Below, piece by piece: positions 26,601 to 36,386 of a stretch of DNA of 59,847 nt; position 1 is the stretch's first letter, and every line of letters starts with the position of its first letter. Under the pieces are notes generated by a model, which was not told the origin of the DNA, did no database searches, and saw only the letters and a program-made list of their open reading frames with translations. A program made the translations under genes and the position numbers. The DNA is from Deltaproteobacteria bacterium. GTDB lineage: Bacteria; Myxococcota_A; Polyangia; Polyangiales; Polyangiaceae. Location: the NCBI GenBank assembly GCA_003235365.1, contig QJWJ01000344.1, forward strand, positions 1-59,847, read 5' to 3'.

Positions 26601-27656
26601 ATGTCCGACTCAACAGCTCCCATCGTTCCCTTCCCGGTACCACTGTGGCTTGCCGAACTGCCGCCCATCGGCGGACGGATCGGTCCGGATCCCGAAGACT
26701 TCGTCGTGGACGAGCTACCGTTGTACCCAGCCAGTGGCCAGGGGGCCCACTTGTACGTCAGGCTGAGAAAACGTGGCATGACCACGCCGCAGCTGCTTCG
26801 CGTTCTCAGCAACGTTTCAGGCGTCAAGGAGAGGGACATCGGCTACGCGGGCTTGAAGGACAAGCACGCCGTGACCAGTCAGTGGTTCAGCCTTCCGAAC
26901 CTCGACGCGAGCGTGACGGAGCAATGGCAATTGCCCGCCGGCGTTTCGCTGCTCGAGTGCTCTCGGCACAACAACAAGCTGCGAACTGGGCACCAGGCAG
27001 GCAACCGCTTCACGATTCGCCTGGTGGACGTCGCACGAGGGGACGCGAACTTGCTGGACGAGTACGGGGCGAGTTTGACAGGGCGTGGGCTGCCCAACTA
27101 CTTCGGTGAGCAGCGTTTTGGTAACGATGGTGCAGGTCTGGGCGATGCGCTGCGTTGGTTGCGGCAGGGCGGACGCCTCAAGTCTCGATTCCTGTTCAAG
27201 CTCTATCCCAGCGTCGTGCAGGCGGAAGTGTTCAATCGCTACCTTGCGCTGCGTTGTGAACGCAGCTTGGACGTTCCGCTGAAGGGCGAAGTAGTTCGCC
27301 TCGACGGTAGCTCCAAGGTGTTCGTCGTCGACGACCCCGGAGCCGAAGCTCCGCGCCTGGCGGAGTTCGACATCCATCTCACGGGGCCGATTGCTGGTCC
27401 CAAGTGCATGGCGGCTCGAGATGATGCGGCGGCCCTCGAACAGCAAGCGCTCCAGGCCGCCGGATTGGACGACGAACTGCGCACGAAACTCTACGGCTAC
27501 GCGCCGGGGGCCCGCCGAGACCTGTTCGTTCGCGTGGGAGACTATGGGTATCAGATTAATGAAAATGACGTGACCGTCAGCTTCACGTTGCCGTCGGGCT
27601 CGTACGCGACCCAGGTCGTTCGTGAAATGGTGTCGGCACGTTCGCTACAGGCGTGA
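26601..27656 (+). CDS. truD: tRNA pseudouridine synthase TruD
   Basis: A 351-residue TruD-family enzyme, which makes pseudouridine 13 in tRNA. The family active-site stretch GYAGLKDKHAVTSQ carries catalytic Asp87. Earlier, DFVVDELPLYPASGQG is the TruD N-terminal signature; later HNNKLRTGHQAGNRF and GLPNYFGEQRFG are highly conserved in the family. It begins 6 bp after the HAD gene. The length is that of other bacterial TruD proteins. The gene has no obvious functional link to the neighbours. Confidence 0.95.
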   Translation: MSDSTAPIVPFPVPLWLAELPPIGGRIGPDPEDFVVDELPLYPASGQGAHLYVRLRKRGMTTPQLLRVLSNVSGVKERDIGYAGLKDKHAVTSQWFSLPNLDASVTEQWQLPAGVSLLECSRHNNKLRTGHQAGNRFTIRLVDVARGDANLLDEYGASLTGRGLPNYFGEQRFGNDGAGLGDALRWLRQGGRLKSRFLFKLYPSVVQAEVFNRYLALRCERSLDVPLKGEVVRLDGSSKVFVVDDPGAEAPRLAEFDIHLTGPIAGPKCMAARDDAAALEQQALQAAGLDDELRTKLYGYAPGARRDLFVRVGDYGYQINENDVTVSFTLPSGSYATQVVREMVSARSLQA

Positions 27657-27740
27657 CGTGTGCGGACCAACCCGCCGTAATTCCTCGAAAAGCGCGCAGA
27701 TTCCACGGGAAACCCCCGCGGTTTGGTGTACGGTACCCCC

Positions 27741-30206
27741 ATGGGTGATGAGAGCAACAGGAAGTCGGATCCGCCGCCTTCACAGATAGTGATTGCTCGG
27801 GACGAATACCCGGATGAGCTGCCCATCGTGGCATTGCCAGAACGACCGGTGTTTCCGAAGGTCATGGTCCCTGTCGCGCTCGAGAGCGAGGACCTCAAGC
27901 GGCTCATCAAGGACGTTACCAAGAGCAGCCATCGCTTGGTGGGCTTGGTGCTCGAACGAACCCGAGACGGAGGGCCGAGCAGTGGTGCTCCGCGTTCTGG
28001 CCCCGTCGACGGCGAAGTCTACGAGGTGGGCGTCGTTGCCGAGGTCATCAACGTATCGACGACCGATGGCGAAGTGACTGCGGTGCTGAGTGCTCTGGAC
28101 CGCATGCGGATCGTCCGGGTCGTCAGGCAGACGCCCTACATGGTGGCCGAGGTCGAGTACCTGCAGGACAAGGGTGCCCCTTCCGACGAGCTGAAGGCCT
28201 ACACGTTGGCCGTCATCAATTCCATCAAGGAGCTGGTCACCCAGAACCCGCTCTACAAAGAGCAGTTGAGCTTGCTGCTCAGCGAGGGGAATCTCGAGGA
28301 GCCGGGGATGCTGGGCGATATGGCGGCGTTTCTGACGAGTGCGGAACCGGAGGCTCTGCAAGGGGTACTGGAGACGCTCGACGTCCGGCGGCGTCTAGAG
28401 AAGGTCTTGGGTTTGCTCAAGCGCGAACTCGAGATTGCCCGCCTTCAAAGCAAGATTCGCGACCGCATCGAGGAACGCATCAACGAGCAGCAACGCGAGT
28501 TCTTCTTGCGAGAGCAACTCAAAGCGATCAAGCAGGAACTCGGGATAGAGAAAGAGGGCAAAGAAGCGGAGCTCGACGAATTCATGGCGCGTCTCGAGAC
28601 GCGCTCGCCGACGGTGGAGGCCAAGGCGCGCATCGACGACGAGATGAACAAGTTACGCATGCTCGAAACCAGCGGTTCCGAGTACGCGCTGACCCGCAAC
28701 TATCTCGACTGGTTGACGGTGTTGCCCTGGGGCGTCGGGTCGAGTGGTGATGTCGACTTGGCCTCGGCGCGCCGCGTGCTCGATCGTGAGCACTATGGTC
28801 TGAGCGATGTAAAAGAACGCATCCTGGAGTTCATCGCTGAGGGGATTCTGCGCGGCGACTTCGGTGGATCGATCATATGCTTGGCTGGGCCACCTGGTGT
28901 CGGCAAGACGTCGATTGGTCGATCCATCGCGGAGTGTCTGGGACGCCAGTTCTATCGCTTTTCACTCGGCGGCATGCGTGACGAGGCCGAGATCAAAGGC
29001 CATCGGCGCACGTACATCGGGGCGATGCCCGGCAAGTTTCTTCAGGCATTGCGAGTGTGTGAAACCAACAATCCGGTGATCATGCTCGATGAAATCGACA
29101 AGATCAACGCCAGCTACCAAGGAGACCCCGCCGCGGCCCTGCTGGAGGTGCTCGACCCAGAGCAAAACCGAGACTTTCTCGATCACTACCTCGACGTCCG
29201 CTTCGATCTTTCCAAGGTTCTGTTCGTCTGCACTGCCAACCGGTTGGACACGGTTCCTGGTCCGCTGCTCGATCGCATGGAAGTGATTCAGCTCAGTGGC
29301 TACTTGCTCGAAGAAAAGCTGGAAATCGCGCGACGGTTCTTGCTGCCCAAAGCGGTGCGCAATCTCAAGCAGAAGCGCAGCCTGATCTCGATTTCCCGTC
29401 CCGCGATGCGCGCTCTTGTCGATGGCTACGCGCGCGAAGCCGGATTGCGCAACCTCGAACACCAGATCAAGAAGATCGTTCGCAAGTGCGCCGTGAAGAT
29501 CGTCGAGGGCAAGGTCGACAAGGTTGCCATCGGTGCCGTCCAAGTCGAAGAACTATTGGGGCCTCCGTTGTTCACCAACGAATCGCTATTCGACGAGCCG
29601 CGTCCCGGTGTGGTGATGGGGTTGGCGTGGACGAGCATGGGCGGCGACACGCTCTTCATCGAAGCCAAGGGCGTACTCAGCAAGGGCGCGGCGTTCAAAC
29701 AAACGGGGCAGCTCGGTGAGGTGATGATCGAATCGAGTGAGATTGCCTACACCTACGTGCGAGCGCTGTGTCGAGAAGAGCAGTGCGGCTACTTCGACGA
29801 ACGCTTCGTTCACCTCCACGTTCCCGCGGGGGCGGTGCCGAAAGATGGTCCGTCAGCGGGCATCACGATGGCCACGGCGCTGTACACTCTGGCACATGGG
29901 GTTGCCCCAAAGGCGCACCTGGCGATGACTGGGGAGTTGAACCTCAGTGGCTTGGTGATGCCGGTTGGCGGGATCAAAGAGAAACTGATCGCCGCCAAGC
30001 GCGCTGGCGCCAAGGAAGTCATTCTGCCGAAGGGCAACCAACCCGATTTCCAGCAGTTGCCGAGGTCCGTTCGGAAGGGGCAGAAGGTTCATTTCGTCGA
30101 GACCTTCGCGGAGGTGCTCAGATTGTGCATCGGGCGCGAAGCTGTGCGGCTCGCGCGGCGCAAGCGCACCGCCGCGCCGAAATCCACATCTCAGCCCCGC
30201 GCCTGA
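27741..30206 (+). CDS. lon: ATP-dependent protease Lon
   Basis: An 821-residue Lon protease that unfolds and degrades damaged and regulatory proteins in the cytoplasm. It has the N-terminal substrate-binding domain with PVFPKVMVPV, a coiled-coil segment near 235-285, AAA+ Walker A GPPGVGKT at 383-390, Walker B LDEIDK, and the serine-lysine protease domain with Ser705 in KDGPSAG and Lys748 in GGIKEKL. The Ser-Lys spacing of 43 matches the Escherichia enzyme. The ATG at 27741 gives a short charged N-terminus before the substrate domain. Myxobacteria carry more than one Lon, and sequence alone does not tell which one this is. Confidence 0.97.
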   Translation: MGDESNRKSDPPPSQIVIARDEYPDELPIVALPERPVFPKVMVPVALESEDLKRLIKDVTKSSHRLVGLVLERTRDGGPSSGAPRSGPVDGEVYEVGVVAEVINVSTTDGEVTAVLSALDRMRIVRVVRQTPYMVAEVEYLQDKGAPSDELKAYTLAVINSIKELVTQNPLYKEQLSLLLSEGNLEEPGMLGDMAAFLTSAEPEALQGVLETLDVRRRLEKVLGLLKRELEIARLQSKIRDRIEERINEQQREFFLREQLKAIKQELGIEKEGKEAELDEFMARLETRSPTVEAKARIDDEMNKLRMLETSGSEYALTRNYLDWLTVLPWGVGSSGDVDLASARRVLDREHYGLSDVKERILEFIAEGILRGDFGGSIICLAGPPGVGKTSIGRSIAECLGRQFYRFSLGGMRDEAEIKGHRRTYIGAMPGKFLQALRVCETNNPVIMLDEIDKINASYQGDPAAALLEVLDPEQNRDFLDHYLDVRFDLSKVLFVCTANRLDTVPGPLLDRMEVIQLSGYLLEEKLEIARRFLLPKAVRNLKQKRSLISISRPAMRALVDGYAREAGLRNLEHQIKKIVRKCAVKIVEGKVDKVAIGAVQVEELLGPPLFTNESLFDEPRPGVVMGLAWTSMGGDTLFIEAKGVLSKGAAFKQTGQLGEVMIESSEIAYTYVRALCREEQCGYFDERFVHLHVPAGAVPKDGPSAGITMATALYTLAHGVAPKAHLAMTGELNLSGLVMPVGGIKEKLIAAKRAGAKEVILPKGNQPDFQQLPRSVRKGQKVHFVETFAEVLRLCIGREAVRLARRKRTAAPKSTSQPRA

Positions 30207-30323
30207 TGCCGGCGGCGCGTCATGCTCAGGGGTGCTTCGAGCGCAGACCGGCTCGGCCACACGGTTTGCGACTTTTTCTTGTTCCGCCTGTAAGTGCGGG
30301 CCGGCGCTGGCGTTGGGCCAGCC

Positions 30324-31118
30324 ATGACGAACTTCCAACGCTGTACGCTGTTGATGGCGACGTTGTCCGTGTGGTTGGTGGCCTGTGGCCGGGCGGAATT
30401 CGAGCCGGCCGCACCGGCCACGGCGGACGTCCAGGTCAGCGGCGGAGCAAACGTGGGGGACGTTGGTGGCCGTTTCGCGGCTGAACCGGCTCCGCCGCCG
30501 CCACCTGGCGTCGCTCCCGAAGCGAGCATCGATGGCGTGAGCGACCCCGCGCTTCAGGATGCTGAACAACCGAATCGGGCTGAGAAGCTCATCTACCGCG
30601 CAGAGCTTCGTGTGGCTTTGGTGGACCCGGACGCAGCAGCGAAAGCACTGCTTGGCTGGGTGAAGGCGAACGGAGGTTATTTGCTCGAACAGCGAGGGAA
30701 TCGCCTGGTCGTTCGCATACCCAGTGCCAACTTTCACAAGGCCGTCGAACAGGTCGTCTCGAAAGGTGAACTCATCGAACGTCAGGTGCACGTCGATGAC
30801 GTCACCGAACAGTACTTCGATCTCGAAGCGAGAATACGGAACGCCGAGGCCTTGCGCCAACGACTTGTCGCGCTGATGGAGCGGGCGACCAAGGTGGAAG
30901 ACGCACTGCGTATCGAGCAAGAGCTGGGTCGTGTGAGTGAACAGCTCGAGGTCTTGCAGGGAAAGCTGCGCCGTCTGCGCGAGCTCGTTGCCTACTCGAC
31001 GGTTGGCGTCGAGTGGGTTCAGGTCGAGCACGAATCGCTCGAAGCGCTGCCGGCGCTGCCGTTCGAATGGTTGGGCACCTTGGGATTGAGTTACCTTTTG
31101 CAGTCAAAGGATCAGTAA
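30324..31118 (+). CDS. DUF4349 lipoprotein
   Basis: A 264-residue lipoprotein with lipobox LVAC (Cys21). A Pro/Ala-rich linker is followed by a domain that matches DUF4349: KLIYRAELRVALVDPDAA, GNRLVVRIPSANFHKAVEQV, and VDDVTEQYFDLEARIRNAEALRQR, then a long heptad-like helix through EQELGRVSEQLEVLQGKLRRLREL. The C-terminal membrane span seen in many DUF4349 proteins is not evident, so the lipid is the anchor. The start at 30324 gives the signal peptide. The next lipoprotein starts two bases after the stop, so the pair is cotranscribed. Function of the family is unknown. Confidence 0.82.
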   Translation: MTNFQRCTLLMATLSVWLVACGRAEFEPAAPATADVQVSGGANVGDVGGRFAAEPAPPPPPGVAPEASIDGVSDPALQDAEQPNRAEKLIYRAELRVALVDPDAAAKALLGWVKANGGYLLEQRGNRLVVRIPSANFHKAVEQVVSKGELIERQVHVDDVTEQYFDLEARIRNAEALRQRLVALMERATKVEDALRIEQELGRVSEQLEVLQGKLRRLRELVAYSTVGVEWVQVEHESLEALPALPFEWLGTLGLSYLLQSKDQ

Positions 31119-31119
31119 G

Positions 31120-31608
31120 ATGGGACACTTTGGATTGTTCGCAGTGCTTCTGGGACTTGCCGCGACGAGTGCATGTCACTCGTTCGAAGTCGAAACACCA
31201 CCGGGCTTCGTCAAGCTGCAGAACGAGCTGTACCAGTACCAGGCAGCGGACGCGTCTGGAGTGACGGTTGCCGTCCGGGAACTGGATGCCCGTGATGCGG
31301 ATGCGACGTTTTGGGAGCAAGCCGTGTCCAATCAGATGGCGCGGCTCGGTGCCTACGAAGTCGTCGAGCAGAGGCCAGTGAAGACTGCCGACGGCACCGA
31401 GGGGAAAGCATTCAGCTTTTTGCGGAACCAGGACGGTCGCAAGCATTGGTACAGCGTGGCAGTGTTTCTCAAGAGCGACCCTTGGCTGCTGTTCGACCGC
31501 ACTCGGCTCTTCGTCGTGGAAAGCGGCGGGCCCGTCGAAGCGTACGAGGCTCGCCGCGCCGTCCTCGACGCGCAGCTCGCCAATCTCGACCTCGATCTTC
31601 CACTATAG
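31120..31608 (+). CDS. Small envelope lipoprotein
   Basis: A 162-residue lipoprotein with lipobox TSAC (Cys19). The mature part is an alpha/beta domain with GVTVAVRELDA, KAFSFLRNQDGRKHWYSVAVFL and PVEAYEARRAVLDAQLANLDL, a layout like the serine/threonine-kinase-associated or periplasmic DUF1795-like fold, though I cannot name it with confidence. It follows the DUF4349 lipoprotein after one base, so both are made together and may act as a pair on the envelope. Confidence 0.7.
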   Translation: MGHFGLFAVLLGLAATSACHSFEVETPPGFVKLQNELYQYQAADASGVTVAVRELDARDADATFWEQAVSNQMARLGAYEVVEQRPVKTADGTEGKAFSFLRNQDGRKHWYSVAVFLKSDPWLLFDRTRLFVVESGGPVEAYEARRAVLDAQLANLDLDLPL

Positions 31609-32007
31609 CGAAGAGTTCTGACGCCAGCGTTCGACCCCGCCGGTCCGAGCGCTCGCCACGACGCGCGTCCCCAGTTCTCGCTTTGCCGAGGCACGCACCG
31701 AAAGCGTCGCGTTGCCGGGCGTTTGGCTGCGTGTTGGAGCGCAACACTCCGAAGCCCGGGCCAGTAGTTCGATGTAGGCGCGCCGGCAGTTTGGCCATGG
31801 TTCGACCGTACGGCCACTTTCCTAGGCCACCGCCAAACCGTGAAGCGCGCTACACTGCGTCAGTTCGGCCGCTCTCGCGCGGTCGTTGGAACGAAAGAAC
31901 GAGTGCTCATTCGAGATATTGGCCCAGTGAGCTATTGCCGCGGCATCACGCGTCTGGCCGGGTACGTTCCAAGTCTTGGAGGTCCCGTGCCACAGCTCAA
32001 CCACGAA
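31609..32007. other. Intergenic region
   Basis: No supported gene. The downstream lipoprotein frame extends back to 31840, but the extra residues lack a signal. Probably holds the promoter of the three-gene operon that follows. No hairpin with a T-run was seen after the upstream gene. Confidence 0.4.
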
Positions 32008-33117
32008 ATGTCCGTCACCAGATCAACACGCCTGCGCGATCGTTCGGTGAAACTGCAGGACGGTGTCGTTACAGCGCTTCTGCTCGCCGCGCTTTGGGGC
32101 TGTGACAAGTCGGGTTCTGAAGCTATTGGGGTCGCGGAGACGTCGAACGACGCCGGTCCCGTTGCTCAGGGATCCATGTCCGACTTGCCGCCGGTGGGTA
32201 CGGTCGCCGAACCCGACGTCGAGCCATCCGCATCCCCGGGATTTGGAGGCTTCGACGCGCCGACCATCACCATAGACGACGAATCGACTGACGACACTTC
32301 CGAACCCGAGGCGGACAGTACGCTCCAACGGTGCACCGACGCCGTGGGCATGGGTAGTGAACCGCTCGTCGACGACTTCGAGGATGATGATCTCGACGTG
32401 ATTGAAACTGACGGGCGTGCTGCGAACTGGTACTCGTACAACAGTTCGGACGATAGCGGTCAGATGTTCGTCATCAAGCGCATGAACGGTCTGCCCAGCG
32501 AAGGCATTCGCGCCTTGTTTACCTCTGGGAGTGGGTACGAGTGGGCCGGAATCGGAATGGGGCTGCGCTGGGCCGCTCCTGACGTCGACGGCATCTGGCG
32601 TGATTGCGTCTACGATGCTTCCGTCTACGACGGTGTTCGTTTCTGGGCACGTGGCAATGGTGAAGAGGTTCGTCTGACAATATCGGTTCCGGGCGTGATC
32701 CCGCTCGACGAAGGTGGCACCTGCGACCCCGACGAAGCACCGTGCTGGGCCAATCACGGCATCGATCTGACGATCGGCGACGATTGGGTCGAGTACTACG
32801 TCGCATTCTCCGACCTCGAGCAGCCAGAGTGGGGCAACGATTTGGGGCCACTCGACACCCAGACGTTGCGCACCCTGCAGTTTGAGTTTCCGCAGAATGC
32901 GGACTTTGCACTGTGGATAGACGACATCGGGTTCTATTCGGGTGAACCGATGCCTCGCGCTCCCGTTCCATTCGTCGACGAACCGAGTCCCGTCATGCCG
33001 GACGACGCGCCAGATGCCCAAGCCGATCCGCCGGACGATGTGGGTGGAAAACTCGATGGGGGAGCTATGGACGCTGGTGCCGCCAGTGAACCGCAGCCAG
33101 GAGATGGCGGAAGATGA
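32008..33117 (+). CDS. CBM-like secreted lipoprotein
   Basis: A 369-residue lipoprotein with lipobox LWGC (Cys32). After an acidic linker comes a beta-sandwich-like domain of about 200 residues: LVDDFEDDDL, NWYSYNSSDD, YDGVRFWARGNGEEVRLTISV, and a closing FALWIDDIGFYSG. That arrangement resembles CBM11/CIA30-type carbohydrate-binding domains. A further Asp/Pro-rich tail ends the protein. It overlaps the DUF1592 gene by four bases, so it belongs to a coupled three-gene operon. Likely a surface protein that holds polysaccharide for the exported partners; the ligand is unknown. The start was chosen at 32008 to give the lipid signal. Confidence 0.75.
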   Translation: MSVTRSTRLRDRSVKLQDGVVTALLLAALWGCDKSGSEAIGVAETSNDAGPVAQGSMSDLPPVGTVAEPDVEPSASPGFGGFDAPTITIDDESTDDTSEPEADSTLQRCTDAVGMGSEPLVDDFEDDDLDVIETDGRAANWYSYNSSDDSGQMFVIKRMNGLPSEGIRALFTSGSGYEWAGIGMGLRWAAPDVDGIWRDCVYDASVYDGVRFWARGNGEEVRLTISVPGVIPLDEGGTCDPDEAPCWANHGIDLTIGDDWVEYYVAFSDLEQPEWGNDLGPLDTQTLRTLQFEFPQNADFALWIDDIGFYSGEPMPRAPVPFVDEPSPVMPDDAPDAQADPPDDVGGKLDGGAMDAGAASEPQPGDGGR

Positions 33118-34829
33118 ACGTACGTCGTGAGGCGTTGAGTTGGCTTTTCGGTACGTTGATCTGTGCCTGTTCGGGGGTTGGTGCTCAGGACGAGCCCCAG
33201 GCCGTGGGTGGGCCGGACGAGCCGTCGGAGCCGGGGAGGAGTCCGAGCCAACAACGTGAACCCGGTGAACCCATTGTGAGCCCTGTCGGCGGCCCTGGGT
33301 CGCAGTGCCAAACACCCAAGCCCGGCGCTGCACCACTCCGGCGCCTGACCAACGCCGAGTACCGGAACACCATGGTCGACTTGGTCGGTGAGCCCGAGCT
33401 GGTGGACCAGGTCGTCGGCACTTTTCCGCGTGAGCCGACGTCGCTGGGCTTTCGAACGAGTGCTCAGGCGCTGACCATCACTCCGCTGGTTGCTGACGTC
33501 TATGTCGAAGCCGCGCAGGCCCTCGCTCCTGCGGCGATCGCGAGTGAAGGAGTCGTCAGTTGCGACTTGGACTCGATCGACGGTGTCTGCGTCGAACAGT
33601 TCGTCGAATCGTTCGGCAAGCGCGTCTATCGACGCCCGCTGACCGCGACGGAAGTGGCGCGATACGCGACGCTGTACGACACGATTGTGTCCCAGGCCTC
33701 AGACAAGGTGCTGGCGTTGCAGTGGATCGCAACGGCGATGTTCAGCTCCCCACACTTCTTGTTTCGGGTGGAGCTGAGCGCGGCGCCAGGGGGCGGAGTC
33801 AGCCGCCCCACGAATTACGAAATGGCGACGCGCCTGTCGTATCTGCTGTGGCAAACGATGCCCGATGACGAGTTGTTTGTGGCGGCCGATGCGGGCGAGT
33901 TGGTTACGAGGGACGGCATCGAACAACAGGTGCACCGCATGGCCACCGACCCCAAGGCACTGCGTGTCTACGAATTCTTCGAGCAATGGCTCGATCTCGA
34001 CGAAGCCGAGGCCATCGATCGCAGTGAAGGGACGTACCCCGAGTACGATGACAAGTTGCGGCAGCTGCTTCAGGCCGAGAATCGAGCATTCATTCAGAAC
34101 CTACTCGTGAGCGATGGGACGTTCAGTGATTTGTTGGCCGCTGACTACACCTATGCCAACGAGGCGCTGGCGACTCACTACGGCCTGCCTGAGGTGCCGT
34201 CTGGCGGCAAGTTCGTCGAGGTTCCCGCGCCGGGACGCGCTGGCGTGCTGACCCAAGCGACCTTGCTCGTCCACGATCGGACGAGTCGCTCGTCAATCGT
34301 CAAACGGGGTTTGAAGATCCGAACCGACTTTCTCTGCCAGATCGTTCCAGCCCCGCCGGCAGATGTCGATACGACACTTCCCGAGCTGGACGGAGATCTC
34401 ACGCAACGTCAACGGCTGGAAAGGCACAGAGAAGACCCGAGCTGTGTCGGTTGCCATTCTCTGATGGATCCCATCGGGGAAATCTTCGAGGACTTCGACG
34501 CGTTGGGAAGGATGCGGGAGGTCGATGAAGGAGGGGCGATGATCGTCAGTGGGGGGTCGATTCTCGGCAGCCGCACCCTCGATGGCGACTATGCCAACGC
34601 GTCGGAGTTGGCCCAGGCCATGGCGGAAAGTGACGAGGTGCGCGAGTGCTTTGCCCTCCAGGCGTTCCGTTTCTTCTACGGCCGCGACGTCACGAACCAG
34701 GACGACTGCACGCGTCAGCAACTGATGAGCAGCTTCGCGCGCAACGACTATCGGTTGGGGGACTTGTTGATTGGTCTGACGCAGTCGGATCAGTTTCTGT
34801 ATCGAAACAGCGAAGCAGGTGAACCATGA
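33114..34829 (+). CDS. DUF1592-family lipoprotein with c-type haem site
   Basis: A 571-residue exported protein of the DUF1587/DUF1592/DUF1588/DUF1585 group found in planctomycetes and myxobacteria. The signal ends with lipobox CAC (Cys19). Visible family marks are RRLTNAEYRNTMVDL, VYRRPLTATEVARY, AMFSSPHFLFRVEL and SYLLWQTMPDDELF, followed by a haem-binding CVGCH at 444-448 and MDPIGEIFEDFDALGR. The family is often linked to polysaccharide breakdown or redox chemistry, but no reaction is proven. It overlaps both neighbours by four bases, so the three proteins are made in step. Confidence 0.88.
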   Translation: MNVRREALSWLFGTLICACSGVGAQDEPQAVGGPDEPSEPGRSPSQQREPGEPIVSPVGGPGSQCQTPKPGAAPLRRLTNAEYRNTMVDLVGEPELVDQVVGTFPREPTSLGFRTSAQALTITPLVADVYVEAAQALAPAAIASEGVVSCDLDSIDGVCVEQFVESFGKRVYRRPLTATEVARYATLYDTIVSQASDKVLALQWIATAMFSSPHFLFRVELSAAPGGGVSRPTNYEMATRLSYLLWQTMPDDELFVAADAGELVTRDGIEQQVHRMATDPKALRVYEFFEQWLDLDEAEAIDRSEGTYPEYDDKLRQLLQAENRAFIQNLLVSDGTFSDLLAADYTYANEALATHYGLPEVPSGGKFVEVPAPGRAGVLTQATLLVHDRTSRSSIVKRGLKIRTDFLCQIVPAPPADVDTTLPELDGDLTQRQRLERHREDPSCVGCHSLMDPIGEIFEDFDALGRMREVDEGGAMIVSGGSILGSRTLDGDYANASELAQAMAESDEVRECFALQAFRFFYGRDVTNQDDCTRQQLMSSFARNDYRLGDLLIGLTQSDQFLYRNSEAGEP

Positions 34830-36217
34830 AGATCAGCACTGCAAGCCCGCTTTCGCGACGTTGGTTCCTTCGTGGTAGTGCCGGCGTCGTACTGGGGCTT
34901 CCGCTGCTCGAGGCCATGTCTGGTCGCAAGGCCAACGCCCAACAGGCAGCACCCCGACGCATCGTGTTCGAGTTCAAGCCCAATGGCGACGAGACGGGAC
35001 GTCGTTTCGTCAGTGAAGGCGAAACCGACTTCGTCTTCGACGAGTTTCTGGAACCACTCGAGCCCTACCGGGACGAATTGTTGATCCTCAACAAGCTCGA
35101 CAAGCGCTTCTTCGCGTTGCCAGCAGCAGAAAGAGCCGACAATCACCAACAGGGAGGCATGGCGCTCGCGCCCTGGCCTGCCGGAGAGGGCGACTTTCCC
35201 GTCGGAGGCGAGGAGCGGACCATCGGCTACGTGCTCGGCCCAAGCGCGGACTACGAGATCGGCGAACGCATGTTGGCCAAGGTGCCGGGGCTTCCCTATC
35301 GGCACCTGGTGTATCGCGTCGGTGGGCGTGAGAACAACATCTGGAACCTGAGCTCTCATGCGGGGCCAGTAGGACAGAAGAACCCCGTCTTGCCCGAGAC
35401 CGACCCTTACGCCGCTTACAGTCGTTTGTTCCAGGCTGATGGCTTGGACAACGCGGCCCAAGAAGAGTTACGCCAGCGCCTGCTCGTCAAACAGTCGATG
35501 CTCGACTTGGTCAACGAAGAGAACAAGGCACTGGCTGCGGCACTGAGCGGTGAAGATCGCAGGCGCGTCGAGCAGTACACCGACGCCTTGCGTGACATCG
35601 AACGCACGTTGATGCCTGCAGAAATGAATGCCTCGTGTTCACCTGCAGGGATTGCGAGCTTGGGCGACCGCGTATCTGTTTACGACGATGACAACCACCA
35701 GGCAATCGGTGCAGCATTTCAGCAGGTCATCGCCATGGCATTGGCTTGTGACTTGACCCGTTCCGTGAACTTCAACTGGCACGGTAACACCAGCAACCGG
35801 GTTTACCGCAACTTGGGATTGGAAGAAGGCCATCACGACATCTCTCACAAGAGCGACGATGAAGCGTTCGTCCAGGTTCGGCGCATTCATCGGCACCTGT
35901 GGGGCCTGTCTACGGGGTTGTACGAAGCGCTCAAGGCCGTACCCGAAGGGGAAGGCACCCTGTGGGACAACACGTTGGTCGTTCATTGGAACGAGCTGGG
36001 CCAAGGGGATTCTCACTCCATCAACGACATTCTCACGGTTTTTGCCGGTGGGATGAGCGGCTACTTCCAGCGCGGAAGGTACCTGAACTTGCGCAACGAA
36101 GTCGGCTTCAGCGAGATGCTCGTGTCGTGCCTGCACTACATGGGCTTCGAGGACGTCGACCTGTTCGGTGATCCGCGCTTGGCTGACGGCGGGCCAGTGG
36201 CTGGGATCACGGCGTAG
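34826..36217 (+). CDS. DUF1552-family Tat-exported protein
   Basis: A 463-residue protein of the DUF1552 family, the usual partner of DUF1592 proteins. The N-terminus holds a twin-arginine signal (SRRWFLRG at 10-17, then GLPLLEAM), so it folds in the cytoplasm, perhaps with a cofactor, and is exported by Tat. IVFEFKPNGDE, LNKLDKRFF, YTDALRDIERTL and VVHWNELGQGDSHS are conserved features. DUF1501-like sulfatase/phosphatase relatives share the last motif. It overlaps the haem protein by four bases. Possible role: a hydrolase acting together with the redox partner (inference). Confidence 0.88.
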   Translation: MKISTASPLSRRWFLRGSAGVVLGLPLLEAMSGRKANAQQAAPRRIVFEFKPNGDETGRRFVSEGETDFVFDEFLEPLEPYRDELLILNKLDKRFFALPAAERADNHQQGGMALAPWPAGEGDFPVGGEERTIGYVLGPSADYEIGERMLAKVPGLPYRHLVYRVGGRENNIWNLSSHAGPVGQKNPVLPETDPYAAYSRLFQADGLDNAAQEELRQRLLVKQSMLDLVNEENKALAAALSGEDRRRVEQYTDALRDIERTLMPAEMNASCSPAGIASLGDRVSVYDDDNHQAIGAAFQQVIAMALACDLTRSVNFNWHGNTSNRVYRNLGLEEGHHDISHKSDDEAFVQVRRIHRHLWGLSTGLYEALKAVPEGEGTLWDNTLVVHWNELGQGDSHSINDILTVFAGGMSGYFQRGRYLNLRNEVGFSEMLVSCLHYMGFEDVDLFGDPRLADGGPVAGITA

Positions 36218-36339
36218 CGAGGGTCCCGAGGGCAGTGGCCTTTGTGGGGTGTGCGCCAGGCGGAATGGGGGCGTGGCACGCCGTCGGTGCCTCCTCGCCG
36301 AGTGGGTGAGGCGGCACTAACCGCCGAACAAAATGCAAC

Positions 36340-36365
36340 GAGCCGCCGATGATGATCGGCGGCTC
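36340..36365 (-). terminator. Terminator of the first cysteine-rich gene pair
   Basis: A perfect 11-bp stem (GAGCCGCCGAT / ATCGGCGGCTC) with a four-base loop, 21 bp after the stop of the minus-strand gene, followed on that strand by GTTGCATTTTGTT. The sequence beyond it (AACAAA.TGCA.CGAGCC on the plus strand) recurs behind the second gene pair. Confidence 0.8.
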
Positions 36366-36386
36366 GTCGGCTTGGTGGGTGTCGCT

